DNA of 64,000 nucleotides, taken from positions 5,332,001 to 5,396,000 of the forward strand of contig NZ_JAFFHZ010000001.1 in assembly GCF_017052585.1 (NCBI RefSeq), read 5' to 3'. This document shows, in pieces, positions 1-8,719 of the stretch. The DNA comes from Paenibacillus apiarius. GTDB taxonomy: Bacteria > Bacillota > Bacilli > Paenibacillales > Paenibacillaceae. A program made the position numbers and the translations under genes. The notes under the pieces were generated by a model. That model saw only the letters and a program-made list of their open reading frames with translations. It did not search any database and was not told the origin of the DNA. The stretch's first letter is position 1; each line of letters begins with the position of its first letter.

Positions 1-40
1 GGAGGCAGTAGTGAGAAGCGTGGCAGACAGGAGCGAGCAG

Positions 41-239
41 TCGAAATGCAATTGTGCAGTTATATTTGCGGACTATCGGCTTTTTCGGCCTTTGAAATGC
101 AAAAGCGCATTAAAATGTAAGGGAACACCATTATTTGTACGCTTTTGCAAAAAAATGAAATGCACTTTTGCATTTCAGCACCACGAAAAACAAGCAATAA
201 GCCCAAACAAATGTATATTTGCAGTTGAAGCCTCTCATG
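41..239 (+). repeat. Dispersed intergenic repeat, copy 1
   Basis: First of three related copies (others near 8231 and 19075). It holds four degenerate palindromic units of the form GAAATGCA-N4-TGCAGTT, starting near 43, 94, 157 and 209, so spacings are about 51, 63 and 52 nt. The other copies keep the same spacing. An open frame crosses it, but the real gene downstream starts at 290 with its own ribosome binding site, so the repeat is judged non-coding. Confidence 0.75.
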
Positions 240-289
240 CATCCGAAAGTTCACTATTTTCGTACCCAATATACTTTAGGAGATTTTAC

Positions 290-907
290 ATGACAAGTGT
301 AGGACGACCGTTTTTGGAAAAGGAAGGCTTGTTGCTCAGTGAGTATGGATTCACCCCAGACGAAGGATACGCAAAGTTGGCTTCTGGCACCGTAACCTAT
401 TATCATTATACTCATGCAGACAGGCTGGATGAAATTTTTTCTCCGGATAGCGGCTTATTGGCAAGCAGGCCGATAGCATGTCCCAATATACCGGAGCAAT
501 TTAAGGATCGTTATGTAACCGAAGGATTCCTCGAACCTTTACCCAACTGGCTTAAAAACTGCACGTACTTTGGCGATCTTGGGTATGAACTGATGCGCAG
601 ATACATCGGAAATGTACTGCTGGAAATCAAGCTGCCTGTTCGTGAGTATGATGTTCATATTGCCGATTATGCACATGTGATGGAATGCAAAAGCATCGAA
701 TATAGAGGGACTCCAGCATTGCAGCTCGGGTATGATTGCAACAGCGGAAGCAAAGTGACGCAGGCCTACGTACATTCATTTATTCCAGTGGTCAAGTACA
801 AGCGAGGACATGTGGCGCCTGTGGTCCAAGTGTTGCGCCTCGGAGAAGGAGTGGCCGTTCCGAACCGCTATATTGAGGTATCGAAGCTTCAACCTTTTCA
901 ACTATAA
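290..907 (+). CDS. Hypothetical protein, 205 aa
   Basis: The frame is open from base 11, but ATG 290 follows AGGAG at about 279-283, and everything upstream is a dispersed non-coding repeat, so 290 is the chosen start. The protein is soluble, without signal peptide or membrane segments. An N-terminal stretch around residues 32-45 (YYHYTHADRLDEIF) loosely recalls the opening strand of ADP-ribosyltransferase-like folds, but I see no catalytic set and do not assign that function. It is followed about 70 bp later by another uncharacterised gene in the same direction and may be co-transcribed with it. Family not recognised. Confidence 0.7.
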   Translation: MTSVGRPFLEKEGLLLSEYGFTPDEGYAKLASGTVTYYHYTHADRLDEIFSPDSGLLASRPIACPNIPEQFKDRYVTEGFLEPLPNWLKNCTYFGDLGYELMRRYIGNVLLEIKLPVREYDVHIADYAHVMECKSIEYRGTPALQLGYDCNSGSKVTQAYVHSFIPVVKYKRGHVAPVVQVLRLGEGVAVPNRYIEVSKLQPFQL

Positions 908-976
908 ATACAATTCATGACGAAAGCTTGATGGAACACATTATTGCAACTTTTTAAGGAATAGGCGGAGAATACG

Positions 977-1375
977 ATGAATACATGCGAACCAGTCGAA
1001 ACGGAATTAGGCTTTATTAGCGGCAGAGATGCCGTTTACGTTGATGCCATTCATTACGATTATAATTGCAGAACCGTTACGTTCAAGGGAGAATTCAACG
1101 GTGCATTATGTTCGAATGCTTCCAGCGATGAATTTATCGCATACGAAATGGTGTTTGAGAGTGTGTATGTATTTAAGTCCATCGAGCTGGACGTGTGTAT
1201 GGAATTAATGGACCCAGAGGAAGTAACAGCGTGCTCCTTCATGGAGTATGTCGAATCAGAGCTGCTGGACACGGTTGAAAAGGCGAGAAACATCAAGCTG
1301 AAACATTTTCTGTTGCAGACGTATGATGATGTATTTGTAATCGCATGCAAGGATGTCAAGTTGGCGCTAGTTTAG
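977..1375 (+). CDS. Hypothetical protein, 132 aa
   Basis: Begins at ATG 977 after a GGCGGAGAA ribosome binding site. It is a small acidic protein with four or five cysteines and no signal peptide or membrane segment; the alternation of hydrophobic and charged residues suggests a compact alpha/beta fold. It lies 69 bp downstream of another unrecognised gene on the same strand, so the two may be a pair. No motif is recognised and no function is assigned. Confidence 0.6.
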   Translation: MNTCEPVETELGFISGRDAVYVDAIHYDYNCRTVTFKGEFNGALCSNASSDEFIAYEMVFESVYVFKSIELDVCMELMDPEEVTACSFMEYVESELLDTVEKARNIKLKHFLLQTYDDVFVIACKDVKLALV

Positions 1376-1453
1376 CGATAATGGAGCAAGGTGATAGAGA
1401 TTTGTGACTCCATGATCTTGTAGACCGACACTATTGAGGGGAGTGCCGACATC

Positions 1454-1837
1454 ATGCAACGGATTCATGCTTTAACAAACGATCTAACCAAGAAATTATT
1501 GCATTTTCTATATCAGGATGAGTTGTACAATATTTATTTGATTGATTTGCTGGAAAATCGGCCGGAGTTCATTGGCGAGTTGTACATCCATCAAAAAGAA
1601 AAGCAGATTATGGCTGTGATGCACATGAAGAGTGATGGCAATTCTGATTATACTACGTTTTCTTATATGCCCTCAGAGGATGGACTGCCCCACACCGCAG
1701 CTCAGATCCGCAGCTTATGTCATGAGAAAATATTGTTGGCCGGGAAAAGGTCCGATGTAATAAAATTGTTGGAATTGCTTGGGTCTGCGAGAGAAGTTGC
1801 TCCTAATCAAAAATTCGAAGGCAGTGATACGAAATGA
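1454..1837 (+). pseudogene. N-terminal half of a GNAT-type acetyltransferase
   Basis: The 127 residues resemble the N-terminal half of the roughly 270-residue two-part GNAT acetyltransferases of Bacillales, with the LYNIYLIDLLEN-like opening. The C-terminal half, which would carry the acetyl-CoA loop (R/Q-x-x-G-x-G/A), is missing. The last 15 or so residues look unrelated, as if a deletion joined another frame. The stop codon overlaps the start of the next ORF (ATGA at 1834), itself a deletion chimera. I read this as a truncated remnant rather than a working enzyme, though a short protein could still be made. Confidence 0.55.
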
Positions 1838-2334
1838 GGACTACATTATATTTCGTGAGACATGCCGAATCCATTTATATGGAAGCTCCCGATCATGTGG
1901 CTTTCTGGACTGATTTATATAATCGCATCCAGAGCAAATTATTCTCTTATATGAACGCTGAAGCAAGGTTAAAAGTTAAACATCACTTTGAGAGCGTATT
2001 AAAAAATCGCGGCTTTATTAACGTGCCTTCGGTATTGATTCATGGAGATTTCGGGACGTCGAATATTTTGGTTCGCCCGGAGACAGGAGCGCTGGCAGGG
2101 GTCATTGATTTCGGGGATGCAATGCTTGGAGACCCGGCTTTGGATTTTGCGGCTCTATATGCGCAATATGGCGTAGGATTTTTGGAAATGTGCAAGGCAA
2201 GCTATGGCGAGAGGGGGCGTATTCAAGAACGGCTTGATTTCTATGCGGGGACCTTTGCGCTGCAGGAAGCTTTAATCGGGATCGAAAATGACGATAAGGC
2301 AGCATTCGAAAATGGAATCAGAACGTATATATAA
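1834..2334 (+). pseudogene. Deletion chimera: histidine phosphatase N-terminus joined to APH-kinase C-half
   Basis: Residues 1-17 (TLYFVRHAES) are the start of a phosphoglycerate-mutase-type histidine phosphatase with its RHxES catalytic loop. From about residue 18 the sequence becomes the C-terminal half of an aminoglycoside-phosphotransferase-like kinase, with the catalytic loop HGDFGTSNIL near residue 70 and the metal-binding IDFGDAMLGDP motif near residue 90. Neither domain is complete: the phosphatase lacks its body and the kinase lacks its N-lobe. The simplest explanation is a deletion that fused two neighbouring genes in frame. It overlaps the preceding GNAT remnant by four bases. Confidence 0.7.
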
Positions 2335-2367
2335 AATATATTACATTGATGCATAAGAGGTGAGGGA

Positions 2368-2697
2368 ATGATTCTCGAAGTGGCCATGCTGCATATTAAG
2401 CCCGGCATGAAAAGCGATTTTGAAAGCAGCTTCAGGAAAGCGTCGAAGATTATTTCGAAGGCGAGAGGTTATATTGAGCATGAACTGCAAAAGTGCGTGG
2501 AAGAAGACAATAAATACGTATTGCTTGTCCGCTGGGAGTCGTTGAAGGATCATATGGTCGGATTCCGTCAGTCTGACGAATATGAAGATTGGAAGGCGTT
2601 GCTGCACCACTATTATGATCCGTTTCCAACCGTAGAGCATTATATTACGATCAACTTGGAAAGCCTGAATACGGATGACGAGGATGAACATAAATGA
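2368..2697 (+). CDS. Antibiotic biosynthesis monooxygenase (ABM) domain protein
   Basis: A 109-residue single-domain protein with the ferredoxin-like ABM fold pattern: [13 protein letters not shown] at the N-terminus, a central helix with [10 protein letters not shown], then a strand-turn-helix containing YVLLVRWES and a C-terminal beta strand. Family members are small dimeric, often cofactor-free oxygenases or heme-degrading relatives; the substrate cannot be told from sequence. The start follows GAGGTGAGGG. The stop overlaps the ATG of a short truncated ORF that runs into rpiA, suggesting a single transcript. Confidence 0.8.
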   Translation: MILEVAMLHIKPGMKSDFESSFRKASKIISKARGYIEHELQKCVEEDNKYVLLVRWESLKDHMVGFRQSDEYEDWKALLHHYYDPFPTVEHYITINLESLNTDDEDEHK

Positions 2698-2828
2698 CGA
2701 CAAAGCTGGAGCAAGCGATTCAATTGCGGGCTGCGGGAATTCAGCTATTTCATAAATACGGGAGACATGTGGTCCGGAAGGGACAACACATGAGCAAATA
2801 TAACGAGGTCAGGAAGTGTCAAAGATGA
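2694..2828 (+). pseudogene. Short 5' gene fragment between ABM gene and rpiA
   Basis: A 44-codon frame starts at ATG 2694 overlapping the ABM stop. Its opening (TKLEQAIQLRAAG) resembles the first helix of tetratricopeptide-repeat proteins, then the sequence loses similarity and stops just inside rpiA. Likely the stump of a gene whose body was deleted. Family assignment is tentative. Confidence 0.35.
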
Positions 2829-3493
2829 ACCCGAAAAAGTTGGCGGCGGAAGCTGCGGCCGAGCTTGTGCAGGATGGGATGGTCGTAGGTCTCGGAACGG
2901 GGTCTACGGCTTATTGGGCGATTCAGAGGTTGGGTCACAGAGTGAAGGCAGGATTGCAAATGAAAGCGATTGCCACATCATCTTCCTCCGAAGATTTGGC
3001 CCGGCAGCTAGAAATACCGATCGTCCCATTTTCGGAAATCGATCATATAGATATTGCCATTGATGGCGCGGACGAGGTGGACTCGGAGCTTAGTCTGGTC
3101 AAAGGCGGCGGCGGAGCGCTGCTGCGCGAGAAAATCGTGGCCGCTGCAAGCCGCATTTTCTATGTCGTGGTGGATGAATCCAAACTCGTGCCGCAGCTGG
3201 GCGCGTTTCCCTTGCCTGTCGAGGTCGTTCCGTTCGGAGCGGACATGACGAAGCGCAAGATCGAAGAACTGGGCTGCAGGGCGTCCATTCGAATGCAAAT
3301 GGGAGAACGTTATATTACCGATAACGGAAATTACATTTTGGACTGCGACTTCGGGGCGATACGCGATCCGGAGCGCCTTCATGCTCAATTCCATGCGATA
3401 CCCGGAGTTGTGGAGAACGGCCTGTTCATCAATATGGCCAATCGTGTATTTGTAGGTTATCAAGATGGCAGCGTGAGAAGGATGGAGCGGTAG
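2816..3493 (+). CDS. rpiA: Ribose-5-phosphate isomerase A
   Basis: Interconverts ribose 5-phosphate and ribulose 5-phosphate in the non-oxidative pentose phosphate pathway, in the cytosol. The 225 residues match the usual length and show the phosphate-binding GLGTGSTAYWAI, the catalytic-acid loop AIDGADEVD and the KGGGGALLREK motif holding the catalytic lysine. The open frame begins at GTG 2816, but ATG 2825, eight bases after AGGAAG, is the better-spaced start and would shorten the protein by three residues. It lies downstream of the ABM gene and a gene remnant. Confidence 0.93.
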   Translation: MSKMNPKKLAAEAAAELVQDGMVVGLGTGSTAYWAIQRLGHRVKAGLQMKAIATSSSSEDLARQLEIPIVPFSEIDHIDIAIDGADEVDSELSLVKGGGGALLREKIVAAASRIFYVVVDESKLVPQLGAFPLPVEVVPFGADMTKRKIEELGCRASIRMQMGERYITDNGNYILDCDFGAIRDPERLHAQFHAIPGVVENGLFINMANRVFVGYQDGSVRRMER

Positions 3494-3606
3494 TGGATGA
3501 AATACGGCAACCCGTCCGCTGGGGGATTTCGCAAATTGCCAATCATAGCCGCATCATTACGCCAACATTGCTCGCCTGAAATGATTTCGGGAGTGAAGAG
3601 AAGCTT

Positions 3607-4680
3607 ATGAGTAATTATGAATCTATATTGCAGGCTCTGGAACGGAAGGGTTGGAGCACCAAGGGTTTGGACGTAAAATTTCTAGGCGAGGGCGCTTGGT
3701 TCAAAGCATATTGGTTTACGACCAGCGAACGCGAGCCGGCGGTGATCCGCTTTCCGCAGCCCGTATCTTATGGCAGGCCATTTCAATATGACGAGACCGA
3801 ACTGCTTACGGAATTCGCCTCCCGGGGCTTATATTATGAGAAGGCCAACGACCTTGTGCCTGGAATTTGCCCACAGTGGTATACTTATGACGTTCAGCCT
3901 GACTTATCGTTCACCATCGAAGCGTATTGCGGCGACACCGTGCAGCTGAAGCAGACGGATGATACACAGGCGGCGCAGCTCGGGAGGCAGTGCGGCGAAT
4001 TGTGCCGGGCCATGAACGGGGTGCAGCTGGACATCGACGGGTTCGGCTTTTTGGAGTGGCGCGAAGGCAGGCTGCAGGGAACGATGCAGGGTGACCACCA
4101 GGAATACTGGATGCATGAGACGAACGGATACTGGGAGCAATTCGAACAATTTTTGGGCAACGATTATCCTTGTCAATCAGATGCTATCAAGGAAAAGCTG
4201 AAGCGGATTATCGAGCGCCGCTTGCATTCTGAATGCACGCTGTCTCTAGCCAATCGGGATATATCGCCTGAAAATATGACGACAATGAGCGGCCGTATCA
4301 GGTTAATCGATCCGTTTCCGCTCTATTTCAATGGGCATGTTTTTGCTGGTAACGTGCTCAACAATTTCATGACGCTCTTCCCGTCGTATTACCGTTCGCC
4401 CCGCTATGCCAAGCATCAATTTCATTTGTGCCAGCGTCAATTGCAATGCTTCGCCGCAGGGTTTCTCGATGGATATGCCCAAGGCGATCGAGAGATTCGT
4501 TTAACTGTGCTGATGGAGGAATACTTGATGCTGTTTGATTTGACTGTGGAGCATATGAATCTATTGAAGCAGGAAAATTGGCAGGAAGAAACGGTGCTCC
4601 GCTCAGGCAACCGGGAAGCGGTAAGCGAGAGAATACCGGGATATGTGAGGAGGCTGGAGCAATTCAGCTTTGACGTATAA
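3607..4680 (+). CDS. APH-like kinase family protein with altered catalytic loop
   Basis: The 357 residues follow the aminoglycoside/choline kinase-like layout: an N-lobe with FLGEGAWFKAYWF (nucleotide-loop position) and a catalytic region near residue 220 reading SLANRDISPENMTT, followed by RLIDPFPLYF where IDF/IDW normally stands. The catalytic HxD histidine is replaced by N-R-D and the metal motif is D-P-F-P, so activity or substrate may differ from classic phosphotransferases. Start ATG 3607 follows GGGAGTGAAGAG. No resistance role can be inferred. Confidence 0.65.
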   Translation: MSNYESILQALERKGWSTKGLDVKFLGEGAWFKAYWFTTSEREPAVIRFPQPVSYGRPFQYDETELLTEFASRGLYYEKANDLVPGICPQWYTYDVQPDLSFTIEAYCGDTVQLKQTDDTQAAQLGRQCGELCRAMNGVQLDIDGFGFLEWREGRLQGTMQGDHQEYWMHETNGYWEQFEQFLGNDYPCQSDAIKEKLKRIIERRLHSECTLSLANRDISPENMTTMSGRIRLIDPFPLYFNGHVFAGNVLNNFMTLFPSYYRSPRYAKHQFHLCQRQLQCFAAGFLDGYAQGDREIRLTVLMEEYLMLFDLTVEHMNLLKQENWQEETVLRSGNREAVSERIPGYVRRLEQFSFDV

Positions 4681-4725
4681 GACTTTAAGGCACATAGTAA
4701 AAGCAAGAACCGGCAACAGGAGGAT

Positions 4726-5646
4726 ATGATGCATAAAATAAGCAGACAAAAGACGGTGGAGGGCACTAGAATACCGGGCTTCATCCGCAATGGCCAATAT
4801 TTTTATATCAATGTGGATGTATATGAAGACGGCATGATCAACTGTTGGGAATTGGTAGATATCGCGGGCTTGGAAGAGAAGCTCGATACCAATTGGCTGA
4901 ATGCCCAGGTTCCGGACGGAGAGCATATATCGATATTCGGGTTAGGTTATTATAAAGCAGAGTCGGCAGTATGGAAATATGACAAGATGAGCTATCTGCA
5001 GTACATAAAAGAAAAAATAAAACAGATGAATCCGCAGTTGTCCAATCTGTATGTCGTCACCGATGCGGAGAAAGAACTGCTCGAGAAGCGCAGACTGGCA
5101 TACTCGCCGCGTGCGAAAGAATTTTATGTCACAAGCGAAGTCGGGTATCAAACTATTGAAGGCGCGGCCTTTACGGCGTTCTTGCGCCATCAAGACCATA
5201 ATTACTTGGTCAATCTCGTTGTCTATGAAGATGGAAGAGTTATGATCTATCATACTGATTTTACGCTTCAATATAGAATAGAAGATATCAATGCGCTGTT
5301 CGCTAATGGGACGTTGTTCACTTCTTGCGCTGCGCCGACGCGAATCATTTTGGATAACTTCGGGGAAGTGACATTGACGGATGCGGGATATGCGGTTGAA
5401 GGGAAAGAGAAGCTGAAGGAATTAATGGACCTATACACAAGGCTCAAGGGTGAAAAAACGACATTGGAAGTGTGCAGGAGCTTGTATTTGCAATATTTGC
5501 AATATCCGGATGAGGACACGAAAGCGGCGCTGAAGGAAGCTTATGAAGCGATTCCAGAGCATGAAAGGGTTTATTTGGGAGATATGGACAGCCGGGACAC
5601 AGATTATATTCGAATTCTCTATACGGATGAGACAAGGGAGGTGTAA
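4726..5646 (+). CDS. Hypothetical protein with two homologous halves, 306 aa
   Basis: Starts after CAGGAGG. Two segments look like copies of one beta-rich unit: residues about 16-50 (FYINVDVYEDGMINCW followed by a helix) and residues about 145-190 (YLVNLVVYEDGRVMIYH followed by a helix), so the protein probably arose by internal duplication. There is no signal peptide or membrane segment, so it is probably cytosolic. The architecture recalls DUF7638-type proteins, which I name only as a possibility. It is followed five bases later by a peptidase E-like gene whose ribosome binding site overlaps its 3' end, so the two are likely translationally linked. Confidence 0.65.
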   Translation: MMHKISRQKTVEGTRIPGFIRNGQYFYINVDVYEDGMINCWELVDIAGLEEKLDTNWLNAQVPDGEHISIFGLGYYKAESAVWKYDKMSYLQYIKEKIKQMNPQLSNLYVVTDAEKELLEKRRLAYSPRAKEFYVTSEVGYQTIEGAAFTAFLRHQDHNYLVNLVVYEDGRVMIYHTDFTLQYRIEDINALFANGTLFTSCAAPTRIILDNFGEVTLTDAGYAVEGKEKLKELMDLYTRLKGEKTTLEVCRSLYLQYLQYPDEDTKAALKEAYEAIPEHERVYLGDMDSRDTDYIRILYTDETREV

Positions 5647-5650
5647 AGTG

Positions 5651-6355
5651 ATGAAGCAAATCATTGCAATGGGCGGCGGCGGATTCTCCATGGAACCGGA
5701 GAACCCGCTCCTGGATTTATATATTTTGCGGCAATCGGGTTCAGAGCACCCGAACATATGCTTCCTGCCGACGGCCAGCGGAGATGCGGACGGGTATATA
5801 CAGCGATTTTATAAGGCGTTCGGCGAGCACGCCTGCATTCCCTCCCATTTGTCATTGTTTAATGCTCCCACGAAAGACCTGGAAGATTATGTGCTGAGCA
5901 AAGATATTATTTATGTCGGCGGAGGAAATACACGCAATTTGCTTGTTCTGTGGAAAGAATGGGGACTCGATCGCATCCTGCGGACAGCATGGGAGCAAGG
6001 TATTATTTTGGCCGGTCTCAGTGCGGGATCCATTTGCTGGTTCGAAGAAGGGGTGACCGATTCCATTCCGGGCGAACTTACTGGATTGGCAGGTTTGGGC
6101 TTCTTGAAAGGGAGCAACTGCCCTCATTATGATGGTGAAGCAGATCGAAGACCAAGCTACCATCGATTGATGCAAACGGGCAAAATAAGCGGCGGCATCG
6201 CTACGGATGATGGGGCAGCCATTCATTACCGGGATCAGGAACTCTATCGCGTCATCGGATCAAGACCGGAGGCGAGGGCATATCATGTGGACTGTGCCGC
6301 TGGGCAAGTGAGGGAGAGCGCAATCATACCGGAATATGTAGGGGATATGTTCTGA
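5651..6355 (+). CDS. Peptidase E-like (S51 family) protein
   Basis: The frame is open further upstream, but ATG 5651 sits about seven bases after AGGGAGGTG and begins the conserved IIAMGGGGFS motif, giving 234 residues, the family norm. S51 peptidases use a Ser-His-Glu triad in a class-I glutamine-amidotransferase-like fold: the nucleophile elbow GLSAGSICWF is present, as are the IIYVGGGNTRNLL strand and CPHYDGE with a candidate histidine. Family members cleave aspartyl dipeptides (PepE) or related substrates; the actual substrate here is not known. Cytosolic. Confidence 0.82.
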   Translation: MKQIIAMGGGGFSMEPENPLLDLYILRQSGSEHPNICFLPTASGDADGYIQRFYKAFGEHACIPSHLSLFNAPTKDLEDYVLSKDIIYVGGGNTRNLLVLWKEWGLDRILRTAWEQGIILAGLSAGSICWFEEGVTDSIPGELTGLAGLGFLKGSNCPHYDGEADRRPSYHRLMQTGKISGGIATDDGAAIHYRDQELYRVIGSRPEARAYHVDCAAGQVRESAIIPEYVGDMF

Positions 6356-6367
6356 GCAGCCACAAGT

Positions 6368-7081
6368 ATGAGTCCGGAGTCGGCATGGCTTCTGCACAAT
6401 TTGTGCCCTGCGCCTAACAAACATGTGAAAATGAGGCGAGCAACATTGGAATCTTCTGAACATCATCAGCAGCCTTGGGCTGACATCATGAACTTATTCG
6501 AACGGGGCGGCAATGATGCCGTTATTCTCCCTGCAAGCTCCGAGCGCGGGCAAGAGACGCTGCAGCGCCTTCAAATATCTGAAGGCTCTTATCTCGGTTC
6601 CATCGCCCGCTATTCTGGCGGCGTGCTCATTAATCAAGGATGGATTAAGCTGTTGGGTTCTGGCAACGAGCTTGTATACGGAGATGTGCTGAGCTGGAAT
6701 GGATTGGGCGAAGATATAGGGATTTCGCCTTTGCGCGGCGCGTGTGTGATAGCGTATGACGTGGCAGGCGGTTTTTTTGCCTTGAATGGCGGGCGTTTTG
6801 GAGAAGAAGGGTATTCCGTCTATTATTTTGCGCCCGATACATTGGAATGGGAGAACACGGAGTTGACCTATTCGGCGTTCCTGGAGTGGCTGGCGAATGG
6901 CGACCTGGAGCTTTACTATCGCACTTTCAGATGGAGCAATTGGCAAGAAGATGTTACATCTATGGATGCGAACCAAGTGATTAGTTACTTCCCGCCGCTC
7001 TGGTTGAGGAAGGAACTGCAGAGACGAGCAGCAGGAAAGCCATTGCTGTTACAGAGTTATGGAATTCTTCCGTACAGATGA
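6368..7081 (+). CDS. DUF2625 family protein
   Basis: Recognised by family landmarks in order: ILPASSERGQETLQRLQIS, GGVLINQGWIKLLGSG, WNGLGE, GGFFALNGGRFG, YYFAPDTLEWE and a C-terminal RWSNWQEDV block. DUF2625 proteins are widespread cytosolic proteins of unknown function. The frame starts at ATG 6368 without a convincing ribosome binding site; ATG 6431 is an alternative that removes 21 poorly conserved residues. It is 13 bp downstream of the peptidase E-like gene, probably the same transcript. Confidence 0.8.
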   Translation: MSPESAWLLHNLCPAPNKHVKMRRATLESSEHHQQPWADIMNLFERGGNDAVILPASSERGQETLQRLQISEGSYLGSIARYSGGVLINQGWIKLLGSGNELVYGDVLSWNGLGEDIGISPLRGACVIAYDVAGGFFALNGGRFGEEGYSVYYFAPDTLEWENTELTYSAFLEWLANGDLELYYRTFRWSNWQEDVTSMDANQVISYFPPLWLRKELQRRAAGKPLLLQSYGILPYR

Positions 7082-7104
7082 CAGACTGAATTGGAGAGAG
7101 AACA

Positions 7105-8118
7105 ATGACATCTAGAAAAATTAGATTGGCTATCGTCGGCTTGGGACATATGGGGCAGTATATGATTCGTCTCGCGAACCAGCCTGAATTTCAACCAGAC
7201 ATCGAATTAACGGCAATTTGTGAATCGAATGACCATTCGCGCCAACAATGCCGGGAACAATATCCCGAAGTGAAATATTACGCTGACTATCAGCTCCTAT
7301 TGGACGAGACGGACATTGATCTGCTCTATGTAGCCGTCCCGCCTGCCTACCATCATGACGTCGTGTCAGCTGCGCTGCGCAAGAACATCCATGTCTTTTG
7401 CGAGAAGCCGCTCGCTAATAGTCTGGATGAGGCGAAGCGCTTGCTGCTGATGGCCAAGGAGGCCGGCGTTGTGCATGCGATTCATTTCTCGATGCCGCAT
7501 GAACCGGCAGTAAGACAGGCGGAGAAAATGGTGGCGGAGGGAGTCATCGGAACCATCCGCAAGCTTGACCTTATTTTGCAATTTCCAAGCTGGCCGCGGG
7601 ATTGGCAGCATAACTCATGGATTTCCTCCAGACGGCAAGGCGGATTCGTGCTGGAGGTGGGGGTTCACTGGATTCACGTTATCCAGAAGCTGTTCGGCCG
7701 GATTACTCATGTGCAGAGCGAACTGGAGTTCCCTGAGCAGCCAGACCGCTGTGAGATCGGAGTTCGTGCGAAGATGGTGCTTGCCGGCGGGGTACCCGTT
7801 CACCTGAACGGAATGTCCGAGTTCGCGGGAGCAGAACGCGTCTCGCTTGTTGTTCATGGCACAGCCGGTACGATTGCGCTGGAAAATTGGAGCGAGTTAT
7901 ACGCCGGACCGATAGGCCAACCTCTGCGGCCTGTCGTTGCAGATAAACAGCTTGGCGAGCCGCCTGTTTTGAAACATGTCATCCAAGCCATTAGAGGAGA
8001 ACAAGCCGATCTATTTGATTTCCATGACGGTTACGAGGCTCAGGTCGTGCTGGAGGCGCTGCGGCGTCCTGAATCATCTCAGTTGGTTGATGTCAGAGAG
8101 TGCGATATTGATATATAA
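7105..8118 (+). CDS. Gfo/Idh/MocA-family NAD(P)-dependent oxidoreductase
   Basis: 337 residues, typical for the family. The N-terminal Rossmann fold opens with AIVGLGHMG (GxGxxG), followed by the signature CEKPLANS near residue 98 whose lysine is catalytic. The C-terminal alpha/beta substrate domain contains GGFVLEVGVHWIHV. These enzymes oxidise or reduce sugars and polyols or related cyclic substrates; no substrate can be named. Start ATG 7105 after GGAGAGA. A rho-independent terminator follows about 30 bp after the stop. Confidence 0.85.
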   Translation: MTSRKIRLAIVGLGHMGQYMIRLANQPEFQPDIELTAICESNDHSRQQCREQYPEVKYYADYQLLLDETDIDLLYVAVPPAYHHDVVSAALRKNIHVFCEKPLANSLDEAKRLLLMAKEAGVVHAIHFSMPHEPAVRQAEKMVAEGVIGTIRKLDLILQFPSWPRDWQHNSWISSRRQGGFVLEVGVHWIHVIQKLFGRITHVQSELEFPEQPDRCEIGVRAKMVLAGGVPVHLNGMSEFAGAERVSLVVHGTAGTIALENWSELYAGPIGQPLRPVVADKQLGEPPVLKHVIQAIRGEQADLFDFHDGYEAQVVLEALRRPESSQLVDVRECDIDI

Positions 8119-8147
8119 GAAGCTGCTGATTACTCTTGATTACTTTC

Positions 8148-8180
8148 CTCCTGCTTTCGTTTGCAGGGGGGATTTTTCTA
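8148..8180 (+). terminator. Rho-independent terminator after oxidoreductase
   Basis: Stem CCTCCTGC pairing with GCAGGGGGG around a TTTCGTTT loop, followed by ATTTTTC. Closes the operon ending at the Gfo/Idh/MocA gene. Confidence 0.75.
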
Positions 8181-8230
8181 TTACGGGCATCACATTAGAT
8201 GACATCGGAATCGCACAGAATAGAGCCTAT

Positions 8231-8540
8231 GAACTGCATTTGTTCAGTTGTTTTTGCGAAATTCTACCCTTATAGGCGTTTGAAATGCAAATGTGCAGTT
8301 CAAAACGAGAGGAATTCCATTATTTAGATGATTTCGTGGAGATGAAATGCACTTTTGCAGTCTAGTGTGATGAAAGACGCAAAAAGGGGAGTCTCAAATG
8401 TATATGTGCAGTTGAAGACGCTCCCTCCCGCTCTTTCGGCACTCGCTTGAGCGCTTGTACGATGCGGGAATGGTTGTTACTGACTGAAGGGGAGAGTGAG
8501 TGGAAAGGGTTGAACGGAGAGAGTAACGTCTCTATGGATC
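8231..8540 (+). repeat. Dispersed intergenic repeat, copy 2
   Basis: Same family as 41-239 and 19075-19376. The four palindromic TGCA-centred units start near 8231, 8282, 8344 and 8395 (spacings 51, 62, 51). Similarity with copy 3 continues past the units, through a segment containing GTTGTTACTGACTGAA, to about 8540. This repeat fills the roughly 600 bp between the oxidoreductase gene and the HD hydrolase gene; no gene is seen there. Confidence 0.8.
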
Positions 8541-8719
8541 TAGAGCTGAGTAAGGTAGCTGCTTGCCACAACAATACGCTTCACTGACGTTTTATTACTT
8601 TTAATTCTCCATTATATGATAAAATTAGTGATATATCCGGTTCGACTGCGATTGAAACACAATATGCAGATACAGCTTCTACGTGCATAATAGCATATAA
8701 ACACTTTGGCAGAGAGGGA

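Noticed and set aside
11-289. A 93-codon N-terminal extension of the first gene
   Set aside because: It is encoded by dispersed repeat copy 1, whose relatives are non-coding, and a good ribosome binding site precedes ATG 290.
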